A stretch of 64,000 nucleotides of DNA from Bradyrhizobium jicamae (GTDB lineage: Bacteria; Pseudomonadota; Alphaproteobacteria; Rhizobiales; Xanthobacteraceae), in contig NZ_JAFCJX010000003.1 of NCBI RefSeq assembly GCF_018130695.1, positions 1 through 64,000 of the forward strand, given 5' to 3'. This document shows, in pieces, positions 8,543 through 16,195 of this stretch. Every line of letters starts with the position of its first letter. Within the stretch, counting starts at the first letter, position 1. A program made the translations under genes and the position numbers. The notes under the pieces are model-generated. The model searched no databases and had not been told where the DNA came from. It saw only the letters and a list, made by a program, of their open reading frames with translations.

Positions 8543-9085
8543 TCACTTTGCTCCAGCACCCAGCAGCACGAAGGCAAGCGTAGCGGGCTTGCCGCTGGGA
8601 TTGCGCCACGCATGCCGGGCACCCTGCTGAACAACGGTGTCGCCCTTCTTGAGCTGGACGGTGACTTGGTCGTCAAGCTCAAGCACAATCTCCCCGTCGA
8701 CAACGCAGGCATAGTCCACCGTGGATGTGGTGTGCATGCCCGGATTGTCCATCTCGAACGTTTCGGCGATGCCAGGGGCCGCCACGAGATGCTCGGGTCC
8801 TGCCTTCGCCGGATCGAAATCGGCGGACATCATCACGCTGTCGGGAGGGAACGTGACGACCATGAAGCTCGAACCGCCCGGACCGGGAAGCAGGCTGCTG
8901 TCCGGCACCGACATCGGATCCTTGGCGTCCGCCGGAAGCGACGGCGCACCGGGAATCATCCACATCGGTGCGGAGACAAAGCCGGGCGTATGTTTGAGAG
9001 CCATTTCGCGCGGCGAGGCGCCATCGCTCATGACTACTGATTTTCCTGCGGCGCTCTTGCCGGTCACGACACGTCGGAAGTTCAT
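8543..9085 (-). CDS. Cupin-domain protein
   Basis: A 180-residue small beta-barrel protein. The C-terminal half carries a cupin 2 core (TVDYACVVDGEIVLELDDQVTVQLKKGDTVVQQGARHAWRNPSGKPATLAFVLLG). The first cupin motif lacks the usual GxHxH pair, but H140s in GARHAWRNP remains. The N-terminal half (MWMIPGAPSLPADAKDP) resembles the substrate-lid region of cupins found next to dehydrogenases in aromatic and terpene clusters. It lies 20 bases downstream of the zinc dehydrogenase gene on the same strand and is probably co-transcribed with it. Enzymatic role unknown; it may bind a small carbonyl compound. Confidence 0.8.
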   Translation of the reverse strand: MNFRRVVTGKSAAGKSVVMSDGASPREMALKHTPGFVSAPMWMIPGAPSLPADAKDPMSVPDSSLLPGPGGSSFMVVTFPPDSVMMSADFDPAKAGPEHLVAAPGIAETFEMDNPGMHTTSTVDYACVVDGEIVLELDDQVTVQLKKGDTVVQQGARHAWRNPSGKPATLAFVLLGAGAK

Positions 9086-9105
9086 GTTTCTCGTCCTTGT
9101 CTCGC

Positions 9106-10221
9106 TTAGGGATAGATGACGAAATTGGAGAAGCCGCCGTGCCGCTGCGCAATGCCGGAAATGGCGTCGTTCACTTCAGACAGTTGACGCCCTTGGGTCT
9201 CGAGGATCGACAGGTCCACCACTCCGGCGGCCACCAAGTCCGCCATTTCCTGTCCTTCCTCAGTGGTAAGCCAGGCAGAGCCGTACAAACGCTGGTTGCG
9301 ATCCATCAGCCGATGAACGTCAATCGCGACCGGTCCCATGACAGCACCGATATCCACGGCGATGCCACCACGACGCAGGCTGTAAAGGCCCTGCTGGAAC
9401 GTCTCGTGAAGCGCGCCAGGTCCGAGGCAGTCCAGGAAGGCGTCCACGCCTTCGCCGTCGGTATGCTTCATGACGAAGTCCGTGACACTGCCATCGTCGA
9501 TCGAGAATACCTCGATGCGCGACGGCGCGAGTGCCTTGACTTGCTCGAGTAGTTTGCGATCGCGCCCAGTGCCGAGGATCTTCTTGACGCCCATAGCCGG
9601 CGCAAAGATCGCGGCGCTGATGCCAAGTGTGCCGCTGATGCCGTTGACGAGAATCGTGTCGCCGGGCCCGGCATTGACTTTCTTCAACGCCGAATAGACC
9701 GTGCCGAGATAGCCGAGGCGGGCTGCCTGTTCGTAGGTCATATTATCCGGGATCTTCACGATCGCTGAGGCCGGTACCACCGTGTATTCACTCAGACCTC
9801 CAATCGGGTAGTCGCCAAACGTCTGCATGGCGTGCTCGCTGAACCCGAAATAGCCCTGAAATGCGTAATGCTTGCACGCGATTGAATCGCCGCGGCGGCA
9901 ATGACGACATGTGCCGCATGAGCGGCCTGGATTGGCATAGACGCGATCACCGGTCTTGAGTCCATGAACCTGGCGGCCGACTGCCGCGATCTCGCCGGCT
10001 GGGTCCAGTCCGAACACGGCGGGGAGCGGCGGTTGCGGCATATGGGGAAACCAGGTCGGCCAGTTGGCAAGGATGTTGCCGAGGTTCGGCACGATCCCGC
10101 AAGCCCGGACGCGGATCAGAACGTCCATGTCACCCGGCTTCGGCGTTGGCAGCTTTTCCAGTTTCAATTCACCGCCGATCGCATGCATGCGGGCAGCCGT
10201 CATCGTTTCAGAAACGACCAT
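9106..10221 (-). CDS. Zinc-containing MDR alcohol/aldehyde dehydrogenase
   Basis: A 371-residue medium-chain dehydrogenase. The catalytic-zinc loop begins RACGIVPNLGN, where the usual H-rich pattern is altered. The structural-zinc lobe has four cysteines (CGTCRHCRRGDSIAC), and the cofactor site reads VNGISGTLGISAA. The GHE block typical of class III formaldehyde dehydrogenases is not seen, so I do not call it AdhC despite the formaldehyde-linked context. GGGAGG lies 5 bases before ATG 10221. It heads a two-gene unit with the cupin gene. TTTCGAAA palindromes upstream suggest control by the neighbouring GntR protein. The likely role is oxidation or reduction of an aromatic-pathway intermediate. 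Confidence 0.85.
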   Translation of the reverse strand: MVVSETMTAARMHAIGGELKLEKLPTPKPGDMDVLIRVRACGIVPNLGNILANWPTWFPHMPQPPLPAVFGLDPAGEIAAVGRQVHGLKTGDRVYANPGRSCGTCRHCRRGDSIACKHYAFQGYFGFSEHAMQTFGDYPIGGLSEYTVVPASAIVKIPDNMTYEQAARLGYLGTVYSALKKVNAGPGDTILVNGISGTLGISAAIFAPAMGVKKILGTGRDRKLLEQVKALAPSRIEVFSIDDGSVTDFVMKHTDGEGVDAFLDCLGPGALHETFQQGLYSLRRGGIAVDIGAVMGPVAIDVHRLMDRNQRLYGSAWLTTEEGQEMADLVAAGVVDLSILETQGRQLSEVNDAISGIAQRHGGFSNFVIYP

Positions 10222-10294
10222 CTAATCCTCCCTTATGTCGTGTTGGACGGCAGGCCCTCAGGACCCGCTGCCTCCCATGGACATTCTGGCATTA

Positions 10295-10327
10295 GAATTT
10301 CGAAAATACAATATCATTTCGTAATAT
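10295..10327. promoter_or_regulatory. Candidate GntR operators (TTTCGAAA type)
   Basis: GAATTTCGAAAATAC, and a weaker ATTTCGTAATAT twelve bases on, lie upstream of the zinc dehydrogenase (start 10221). The same palindrome core recurs near the GntR gene start (11201) and in the divergent promoter at 12207-12243. Confidence 0.5.
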
Positions 10328-10426
10328 CTTCGCGCGCCCAAGGGGCTACGCCGCCTAGCCATCTAGCCGAGTGATGTCTAAGCCGTTTCTGGAGCTTCGT
10401 CTTAAATAGGGAGAACCGGTGCTGGG

Positions 10427-11158
10427 CTATTCAGCTGCGACGTCAGCACTCCGGCCCTGCCGTTCGTCGTCCACCTGGACGAAGAGGTGACCGGCATGCT
10501 TGATCACGTTTTCTGTCGTCTCGCGGATGTGCCGCTCGATCAACTCCTGAGCCTTTGCGGTATCACGCCCGATGACCGAATCCATGATCATCTTGTGTTC
10601 GACATCCTTGGCACGCCACTTGGTTCGGAATTGGGACGACATCCGCCGATAGCGATGTGCGCGTTCGAACAACTTCTGACGAATTTCCAGGAGATTGGGC
10701 GAGCCACTGGCTGCGACAAGCGAAAAATGAAAATCGCCGTGGAGCTTACCCCACTCCTCCGAAAGGTAGTAATTGGAGCCAAGCCGGGTCTGGAGGCGAT
10801 CCATGCGGTGAAATGCACCGATGATATCGGCTTCCCAACCGTCATCGCCGTGTTCGATGGCAAGGGCTAGGCACTCACGCTCGACAAGCACGCGAACGTA
10901 GGTCAGGTCAATAAGGTCTTCCATCGAGACTGGCGCGACAATAAATCCGCGCTGGTCTTCAGCGATCACTAGCCCTTCGGCGACCAGCCGCGAAAGGGCC
11001 TCCCGGAGTGTTGAGAAGCTGACGCCATACATCTCCCGCAATGCCTCAAAGCGCAGCTTTGCGCCGGGCTTCAGCGTGCAACTGATGACGTCGGCACGCA
11101 TCCGGTGCAGCACGTCTGCTGCCCTTGTTTCTCCCGCTGGTTTGGCCTTGTCGCGCAT
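10427..11158 (-). CDS. GntR-family regulator, FCD (FadR) subfamily
   Basis: A 243-residue transcription factor. The N-terminal winged helix (about 14-75) contains LKPGAKLRFEALREMYGVS followed by FSTLREALSRLVAEGLV, the GntR recognition helix. A helical FCD effector domain follows with metal-ligand-like residues (E..D near GDFHFSLV, H in ERHIRET). FCD regulators usually sense carboxylic or aromatic acids. It is flanked by the dehydrogenase-cupin pair and, past a gcdH relic, the extradiol-type operon. Palindromes with a TTTCGAAA core lie at all three promoters, which suggests a local regulon. ATG 11158 is used. Confidence 0.9.
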   Translation of the reverse strand: MRDKAKPAGETRAADVLHRMRADVISCTLKPGAKLRFEALREMYGVSFSTLREALSRLVAEGLVIAEDQRGFIVAPVSMEDLIDLTYVRVLVERECLALAIEHGDDGWEADIIGAFHRMDRLQTRLGSNYYLSEEWGKLHGDFHFSLVAASGSPNLLEIRQKLFERAHRYRRMSSQFRTKWRAKDVEHKMIMDSVIGRDTAKAQELIERHIRETTENVIKHAGHLFVQVDDERQGRSADVAAE

Positions 11159-11200
11159 TCACGCCGTCCTACTTGCTGATCGCAGCAACGACTATGAGCC

Positions 11201-11217
11201 GATTTTCGAAAAAAATC
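11201..11217. promoter_or_regulatory. TTTCGAAA palindrome before gntR
   Basis: GATTTTCGAAAAAAATC lies about 45 bases upstream of the GntR start and shares the TTTCGAAA core with sites at 10295 and 12207-12243. It could be an autoregulatory operator. Confidence 0.45.
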
Positions 11218-11331
11218 AAACCTTTCGGTCGGCCGGATTGCGAGAGCTGGGCAAGGGTGAGGGGTCGTCAACGGGAGCTAGGTTGAGCAATCCGCGGTGT
11301 CAAAACCCAGGAGCTCTGGCCGCGGCTGCCA

Positions 11332-12136
11332 TTACGAGAAGCCCTGCAATCCCGTCTGAGCGCGGCCGAGAATTAGCCATGCACGTCGTACGCCCCCTCA
11401 CATGTGTTGACGGTTTCGAGGTTCAGCATGTGCCGCATGACACAGAATTCGTCCGAGATGCCATTGCCGCCATGCATGTCAGGCGCGGGCCGTGCAAATG
11501 CCCGAATGCCTTGCCGCAATTGTTGCGCTTAGTCAGGTTGATCATCTGCATCCTCCGCTCGAAGAGTCTACCAACACGCAGCGCGGCCTGAAGCCCAAGC
11601 GCGATTTCCATCTTCTGATGGAGCTGGGTGTTGGCGAGAGGTCGCCCGAACTGCTTGCGGTAGAGACCGTACTGACGTGCGGCGTGCCAGCCGCTTCGGC
11701 TGTCGCGCCCAGGCTCCCGTAGCGAGCCCGATTGAGGCAGCCGAAAGAGTCCGGCGAGGTCCTCCGCATCCGGCAGGAGTGCCTCCTGATCGACCTCAAA
11801 GCCGCGGATTTTGCCTCCGTGAGCATCGGACTTCGCCATACGACGAATACATCGGCTGACGGCGCATTTGTAATCCAGGTCTTTGCGCCATTTAGCCGAT
11901 AGCCGCCGGCGATCTTCCTCGCGCGTCTTCATGCCGCCGGGGTAGAGTCGGCGTCCGGTTCGGTCAGGCCGAAGTAGCCGATCCATTTGCCCCGACCTGT
12001 CGAATTCGCGGAACAAGCCGATCCTATACATAAGCGCGGCGGTGTCGCGAATCATCCGCTCTTCTTCACCGAATTGCGCTTCGAGCAGGAAAGGATCGCC
12101 CCACGCAAATGGATTCCTCTTCTTTGTTCCTGCCAT
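11332..12136 (-). pseudogene. gcdH: Glutaryl-CoA dehydrogenase, decayed
   Basis: Several minus frames join into an acyl-CoA dehydrogenase of the glutaryl-CoA type. The start reads NPFAWGDPFLLEAQFGEEER then MIRDTA. Later pieces are [21 protein letters not shown] and [13 protein letters not shown], then [24 protein letters not shown] and finally ILGRAQTGLQGFS to a stop at 11332. At about 270 codons it is much shorter than the ~390-residue family, with a large internal deletion (FAD and most of the middle domain) and several frameshifts. It is not functional. It separates the GntR gene from the operon starting at 12312. Confidence 0.8.
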
Positions 12137-12206
12137 CGCTCTCACGTTCTTGACCGCCGGCGGCTTTCTCGCAGGCGGCCTCGACTTCAAGGGAAGCCCA
12201 TCCTGC

Positions 12207-12243
12207 ATAATTTCGAAATAATGTGCTGTTTCGAAAATATGTT
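12207..12243. promoter_or_regulatory. Twin TTTCGAAA palindromes before the dioxygenase operon
   Basis: ATAATTTCGAAATAAT and TGTTTCGAAAATATG stand side by side, 70-100 bases before the VOC-dioxygenase start at 12312. Their cores match the sites near gntR and the dehydrogenase. They are likely operators of the 12.3-17.2 kb operon. Confidence 0.55.
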
Positions 12244-12311
12244 GCCTTCGCCCTCCTGATGAGGTAGCTCAGATCGCAGAAACTCAACATCGCAGATTTC
12301 GGGAGGCGGCA

Positions 12312-13214
12312 ATGTCGCATTTGGTGAACGCCATCGGGCACGTGAAGATCAATACGACCGCAACCGAGGCAGTGGTGCGCGAAGCCACCGAAATCCTCGG
12401 ACTACACGTGACCTATTCCGATGAGCGCCAGACCTGGCTGAGCTCCAACGGGCGTGCGGCCGAGCTGGTGCTGCTCAGGTCCGCTGAGAATTCGACCCAC
12501 ACCATTGGGCTGGAAGCGCTCACCGGGCAAGCCGTCCGCGAGGCGGAGTCGCGGGTCGAGGACGCGGGGTGCCGGATCCTGACGCGAGAACCGAGCCTCA
12601 AATGCATCGCCGCTGGCGTCACCTTCGCCACGCCGGAGGGCTTGCGCTTTGAGATCCACACCCCCGTTCGCAACAAGATCTATGCGCGACGTCACCCGAC
12701 CCATGGAGTCGGCCCTAATCGTATGGACCATTTGAATCTGACCTCGCCCGATCCGGTCGCCACGCGTCAACAGCTCGAGAAAATCTGTGGTCTGCAGTTG
12801 TCCGAGCGCATGGTCGATGACAGCCTTAGCTGGATGTATGGCGGCAACCGCCAGCATCACATCCTCGGCGTCGTTCGCGGCAAGACGGGGCTGCACCACT
12901 ATTCGTTCGAATTCCGGGAATTCAACGACTACCTCAAGCTGGGCGACCTGCTCGATCGGTTCGACAAAGAGATGCTGTGGGGACCGGGTCGCCATCGCCC
13001 CGGCGACAACACCTACGCCTACTACACCGACTCCAGCGGAGCGATGATCGAATGCTCCGGCTCGATGGCTCTGATCGCCGATGATGGAGATTACGAGCCG
13101 AACGTCATCACCAATCTCGAGCGGCCGGGTAATGTGCGGGCAATGAACGTCTGGGGTACGCCCGCGCCTCTTGAGTGGCGTCAGCATCATTTTCCCTTCA
13201 CCGCTATCAATTGA
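12312..13214 (+). CDS. VOC-superfamily extradiol ring-cleavage dioxygenase-like protein
   Basis: A 300-residue two-domain vicinal-oxygen-chelate protein of type I extradiol dioxygenase size. In the C-terminal domain the iron ligand set of such enzymes can be read: His in RMDHLNL (about 140), His in GLHHYSFE (about 195) and Glu in AMIECSG (about 246). The last half also carries GPGRHRPGDNTYAYYTDSSG, close to the catalytic His/Tyr region of catechol-2,3-dioxygenase relatives. It should open a catechol-like ring made by O-demethylation (inference). GGAGG precedes ATG 12312. It is first in an operon with a hydrolase, dehydrogenase, FAH protein and Gfa fusion. It could instead be a non-ring-cleaving VOC enzyme. 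Confidence 0.82.
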   Translation: MSHLVNAIGHVKINTTATEAVVREATEILGLHVTYSDERQTWLSSNGRAAELVLLRSAENSTHTIGLEALTGQAVREAESRVEDAGCRILTREPSLKCIAAGVTFATPEGLRFEIHTPVRNKIYARRHPTHGVGPNRMDHLNLTSPDPVATRQQLEKICGLQLSERMVDDSLSWMYGGNRQHHILGVVRGKTGLHHYSFEFREFNDYLKLGDLLDRFDKEMLWGPGRHRPGDNTYAYYTDSSGAMIECSGSMALIADDGDYEPNVITNLERPGNVRAMNVWGTPAPLEWRQHHFPFTAIN

Positions 13215-13276
13215 TCCAGGGGCCCTCCACGGGCCATCGGCGTCTCGCTGCGCCCAGCAACACCAAGGATAAGCCA

Positions 13277-14158
13277 ATGCAAGAAAAGCTCTCCTTCCGT
13301 TCAGACGGGCTCAAGCTTTCCGCTGTTCTCCATGTGCCGGAGGGTCGGAAGGCAGGCCAGCGTTTGCCGGCATTCATCGTTCTTCACGGGTTCGTAGGCT
13401 CGAAGGACGAATCCCACGCTGAAATTCAAGCGGGCATGCTCGAAGAGATGGGCTACGTCGCACTTCGTTTCGATTTTCGCAGCTGCGGCGAGAGCGAAGG
13501 GGAGCGAGCTCAGGTGCGTTGCTTCGACCAGGTGGCGGATGCCAAAAATGCGCTGACGTTCCTTGCCGAGCGCGAAGAGGTCGACCCGAAGCGGATCGGC
13601 GTGGTCGGTCACAGCTTTGGCGCGGCCGTCTCCGTCTATTCCGCGGGCGTGGACGATAGGTTCGCCTGTGTGATCTCGTCTTGCGGCTGGGGTGACGGCG
13701 AGCGCAAGTTTCGCGGACAGCACCCGAGCGCCGAGGCGTGGGCCAAGTTCACAGGTCTCCTGGAGAAGGGCCGCAAGCAAAAGCAGGAAACCGGAAAGAG
13801 CATGTGGATCTCCCGCTTCGACGCAGTCCCGATCCCGGAGCACCTGCGCAAGAACCTCTCGCCCAAGGCAATCATGGAGATCCCGGTCGAGACCGCATGG
13901 AGCATGTACAATTTCCGCGCCGACGATGTCGTGGGCAACATCGCTCCGCGTCCGATCCTGTTCCTGCATACGGCCAACGACACGATCACGCCGACTGAAC
14001 AATCGATCCGCATGTTCGAGAAGGCCGGCCAGCCGGCCGAACTCGTCCTGATCACCGGCACGTCGCACTTCCCGCTCGCGCACGATGACGCGCCGCGCAC
14101 CAAGGCAGTCATCAAGAGCTGGCTCGACAAGTTCTTTCCGTCGCCGCTGGGGGCCTGA
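13277..14158 (+). CDS. Alpha/beta hydrolase (dienelactone/C-C hydrolase-like)
   Basis: A 293-residue serine hydrolase. The oxyanion region is VLHGFVGSKDE, the nucleophile elbow is GHSFGA, the acid is Asp in HTANDTITP and the base is His in GTSHFPLAH. An inserted helical cap (about 140-200, rich in K/E/Q) sits between strands 6 and 7. The order dioxygenase-hydrolase is the usual one for meta-cleavage pathways, so it may split the ring-cleavage product, but esterase or lactonase action is equally possible from sequence. I chose ATG 13277 (AAGGATAAGCC upstream) over an in-frame ATG at 13175 that would overlap the dioxygenase gene. Confidence 0.85.
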   Translation: MQEKLSFRSDGLKLSAVLHVPEGRKAGQRLPAFIVLHGFVGSKDESHAEIQAGMLEEMGYVALRFDFRSCGESEGERAQVRCFDQVADAKNALTFLAEREEVDPKRIGVVGHSFGAAVSVYSAGVDDRFACVISSCGWGDGERKFRGQHPSAEAWAKFTGLLEKGRKQKQETGKSMWISRFDAVPIPEHLRKNLSPKAIMEIPVETAWSMYNFRADDVVGNIAPRPILFLHTANDTITPTEQSIRMFEKAGQPAELVLITGTSHFPLAHDDAPRTKAVIKSWLDKFFPSPLGA

Positions 14159-14160
14159 GC

Positions 14161-15210
14161 GTGGGCGGAGTTAGCGACATGGTCGGGGTCGGCGCTGGCC
14201 CGCTCGAATGCTTCGCGGCTGCGCTGCTAAGGGCAGGCGGATTCAGCGCCGATCAGGCTGAGCAGACTGCGGCCATTCTGGTCTGGGCCAATTTGCGCGG
14301 CGTCGATTCTCATGGAGTGCTACGGATCCCCCGCTATCTCGAGATGGTCGAGCTCGGCCTGATCAATCCCGCAGCCGGACCGCGCCAAGTCTTGGGCAAG
14401 GGCGCGGTCGCGGTGATTGACGCGCAGCGCGCGCCCGGCGCCGTGGCAATGAACCTTGCCACGCAAACGGCGGTCCGACTTTCGGACGCTCACGGTATCG
14501 GCTGGTGCGCGGTTCGCGCGATCACCCATGCTGGCGCGATCGGCTACTATGTGCAGCAGGCGGCGCGCGCAGGCCGTGTGGCCATCGCGATGACGGCGTC
14601 AAAGCCTCTCATGGTGTATCATGGGTCGAAGACGGAGGGCGTTTCGACCAATCCGATCGCGATTGCCGCACCAACAACCGATCCGGACCGTCCCTTGCTA
14701 CTGGACATGTCGACCGCGTCGGTGGCGATCGGGAAGATCATGGCGGCCAAGGATGCCGGTCAGGCGATCCCGGCGGGCTGGGGGGTAGACGAGCAGGGTC
14801 GAGAAACCACCGATCCGCACAAGGTGAAGGCGGTCTTGCCGATGGCCGGCCCTAAGGGGTCGGGGCTGTCCCTAATGATCGAAGTGCTCGCCAGCGTCAT
14901 GGTCGCAAATCCCCTCATCAGCGTCGCGCTGACCGAAGGCGGCGATCCCGGTGGCAATGGCTTGGTAGTTGTGGTTGATCCGTCGGCGTTCGGCAACGAA
15001 TTCACGTTTGAAGTCGATCGCCTTCGTGCAGCCATCAAGGGCTTGCCCCTGGCCGATGGATTGGACGCCATCTATTTGCCGGGCGAACGAGGGTTTGAGG
15101 TGATGGAAAAGCGATCACGCGATGGCATCCCGCTCGCGCAGGGCACCCGGTCCCGCTTGGCAGCGCTCGCCAGGACACTGAACGTTGTGACGCCCGAAGG
15201 CCTCGCGTAG
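14161..15210 (+). CDS. Malate/L-lactate/ureidoglycolate dehydrogenase family (Ldh2) oxidoreductase
   Basis: A 349-residue NAD(P)-dependent 2-hydroxyacid dehydrogenase of the YlbC/ComC/DpkA fold, unrelated to classic LDH. Seen: RGVDSHGVLRIPRY with the family's catalytic His, the AITHAGAIGYYVQQAA segment (about 120-135), and the STNPIAIAAPT and LLLDMSTASVAIGKI blocks that line the cofactor. It starts at GTG 14161, two bases after the upstream stop; ATG 14179 is an alternative. Members interconvert alpha-keto acids and 2-hydroxy acids or reduce cyclic imines. Here it probably acts on a keto-acid from ring cleavage. Confidence 0.88.
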   Translation: MGGVSDMVGVGAGPLECFAAALLRAGGFSADQAEQTAAILVWANLRGVDSHGVLRIPRYLEMVELGLINPAAGPRQVLGKGAVAVIDAQRAPGAVAMNLATQTAVRLSDAHGIGWCAVRAITHAGAIGYYVQQAARAGRVAIAMTASKPLMVYHGSKTEGVSTNPIAIAAPTTDPDRPLLLDMSTASVAIGKIMAAKDAGQAIPAGWGVDEQGRETTDPHKVKAVLPMAGPKGSGLSLMIEVLASVMVANPLISVALTEGGDPGGNGLVVVVDPSAFGNEFTFEVDRLRAAIKGLPLADGLDAIYLPGERGFEVMEKRSRDGIPLAQGTRSRLAALARTLNVVTPEGLA

Positions 15211-15238
15211 CGAGGGTTATCGCGAACGAGGTCCAATC

Positions 15239-16078
15239 ATGAAGTTGTTGTCGTTCTCCGAAGGCGGGCGGGAGAGCTGGGGCGCTGTCGTGGATGAAGC
15301 CGTGGTGGATCTTGGCAGGGCCTTGCCTCAATATCCGGCGCTCGCGGATTTCGTAGGGAGCCTTGATTTTGACCGGCGCGACGACATCGCAGCTGAAACA
15401 GCAGGCCTAAAGCTCTCCGACATCAATTTCCTGCCGGTCATTCCGCGGCCCGAGAAGATCGTCTGCGTCTTGCGCAACTACCGCGACGGGATGTCGACAT
15501 CCGGAGAAGCCGCCGAATTTCCGCCGATCTTCCTGCGCGTCTGGCGCTCCCAAGTTGGGCACAACGAGGCGGTGATCCGGCCGAAGGTCTCCCACCAGCT
15601 CGATTGGGAAGGCGAGCTCGCGGTGGTGATCGGAAAGGCCGGGCGCTACATCGCGCAGGCCGACGCCTGGACGCATATTGCCGGCTATTCGATCTACAAC
15701 GACGTCAGCGCGCGTGACTGGCAGCGCCACGCTCAACAGATCGCTTCCGGCAAGAATTTCGTCGGAACCGGCCCGTTCGGACCTTGGCTGGTCACGCCGG
15801 ATGATATCGGCGATCCGGCCAAGCTCAAGATCGAGACAAGGGTCAACGGAGCGGTGATGCAGTCGGCCGACACATCGATGCTGATCTTTTCGATCCCCCG
15901 ACTGATCGAATACTGCTCGATCATCTTCGATCTCGTGCCGGGCGATGTCATCGTCACCGGCACGCCGGCCGGCGCCGGTTTCACGCGCAAGCCGCCGATC
16001 TTCCTCAAGGCTGGCGACCTGGTCGAGGTGGAGATCGAGAAGATCGGCGTGCTCAAAAATCACGTCATCGACGAGTGA
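15239..16078 (+). CDS. Fumarylacetoacetate hydrolase (FAH) family protein
   Basis: A 279-residue FAH-fold enzyme. The metal ligands of the family are visible: Glu/Glu in DWEGELAVVIGK (about 121-125) and Asp in YNDVSARDWQ (about 157), then the TGPFGPW and GDVIVTGTPAGAGFTRKPP blocks. FAH enzymes hydrolyse C-C bonds of, or isomerise/decarboxylate, ring-cleavage products (for example hydroxymuconate derivatives). It fits after the dioxygenase and hydrolase in this operon. A closely related but broken copy of its C-terminal two thirds lies at 25240-25645, so the gene was duplicated inside the island. Confidence 0.9.
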   Translation: MKLLSFSEGGRESWGAVVDEAVVDLGRALPQYPALADFVGSLDFDRRDDIAAETAGLKLSDINFLPVIPRPEKIVCVLRNYRDGMSTSGEAAEFPPIFLRVWRSQVGHNEAVIRPKVSHQLDWEGELAVVIGKAGRYIAQADAWTHIAGYSIYNDVSARDWQRHAQQIASGKNFVGTGPFGPWLVTPDDIGDPAKLKIETRVNGAVMQSADTSMLIFSIPRLIEYCSIIFDLVPGDVIVTGTPAGAGFTRKPPIFLKAGDLVEVEIEKIGVLKNHVIDE

Positions 16079-16195
16079 GCTGCTGGCATCGAGGCATCCC
16101 GTTGTCCAAAAAAATGGGAGGGCGATGCCTCGCAATATCCGATTCGTCTGGGGGCGAAGGATGCTTGTGGAAAGAGCCGAAACGGAGGCACTGTA

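Noticed and set aside
8425..8545. Hairpin-like CCGGCC/GGCCGG motifs near the P450 and cupin gene ends
   Set aside because: No continuous stem with a T-run on either strand; not enough for a terminator.
9106..10221. Class III formaldehyde dehydrogenase (AdhC) as partner for Gfa
   Set aside because: The zinc dehydrogenase has a structural-zinc lobe but not the class III catalytic blocks, so I left it as a generic MDR enzyme.
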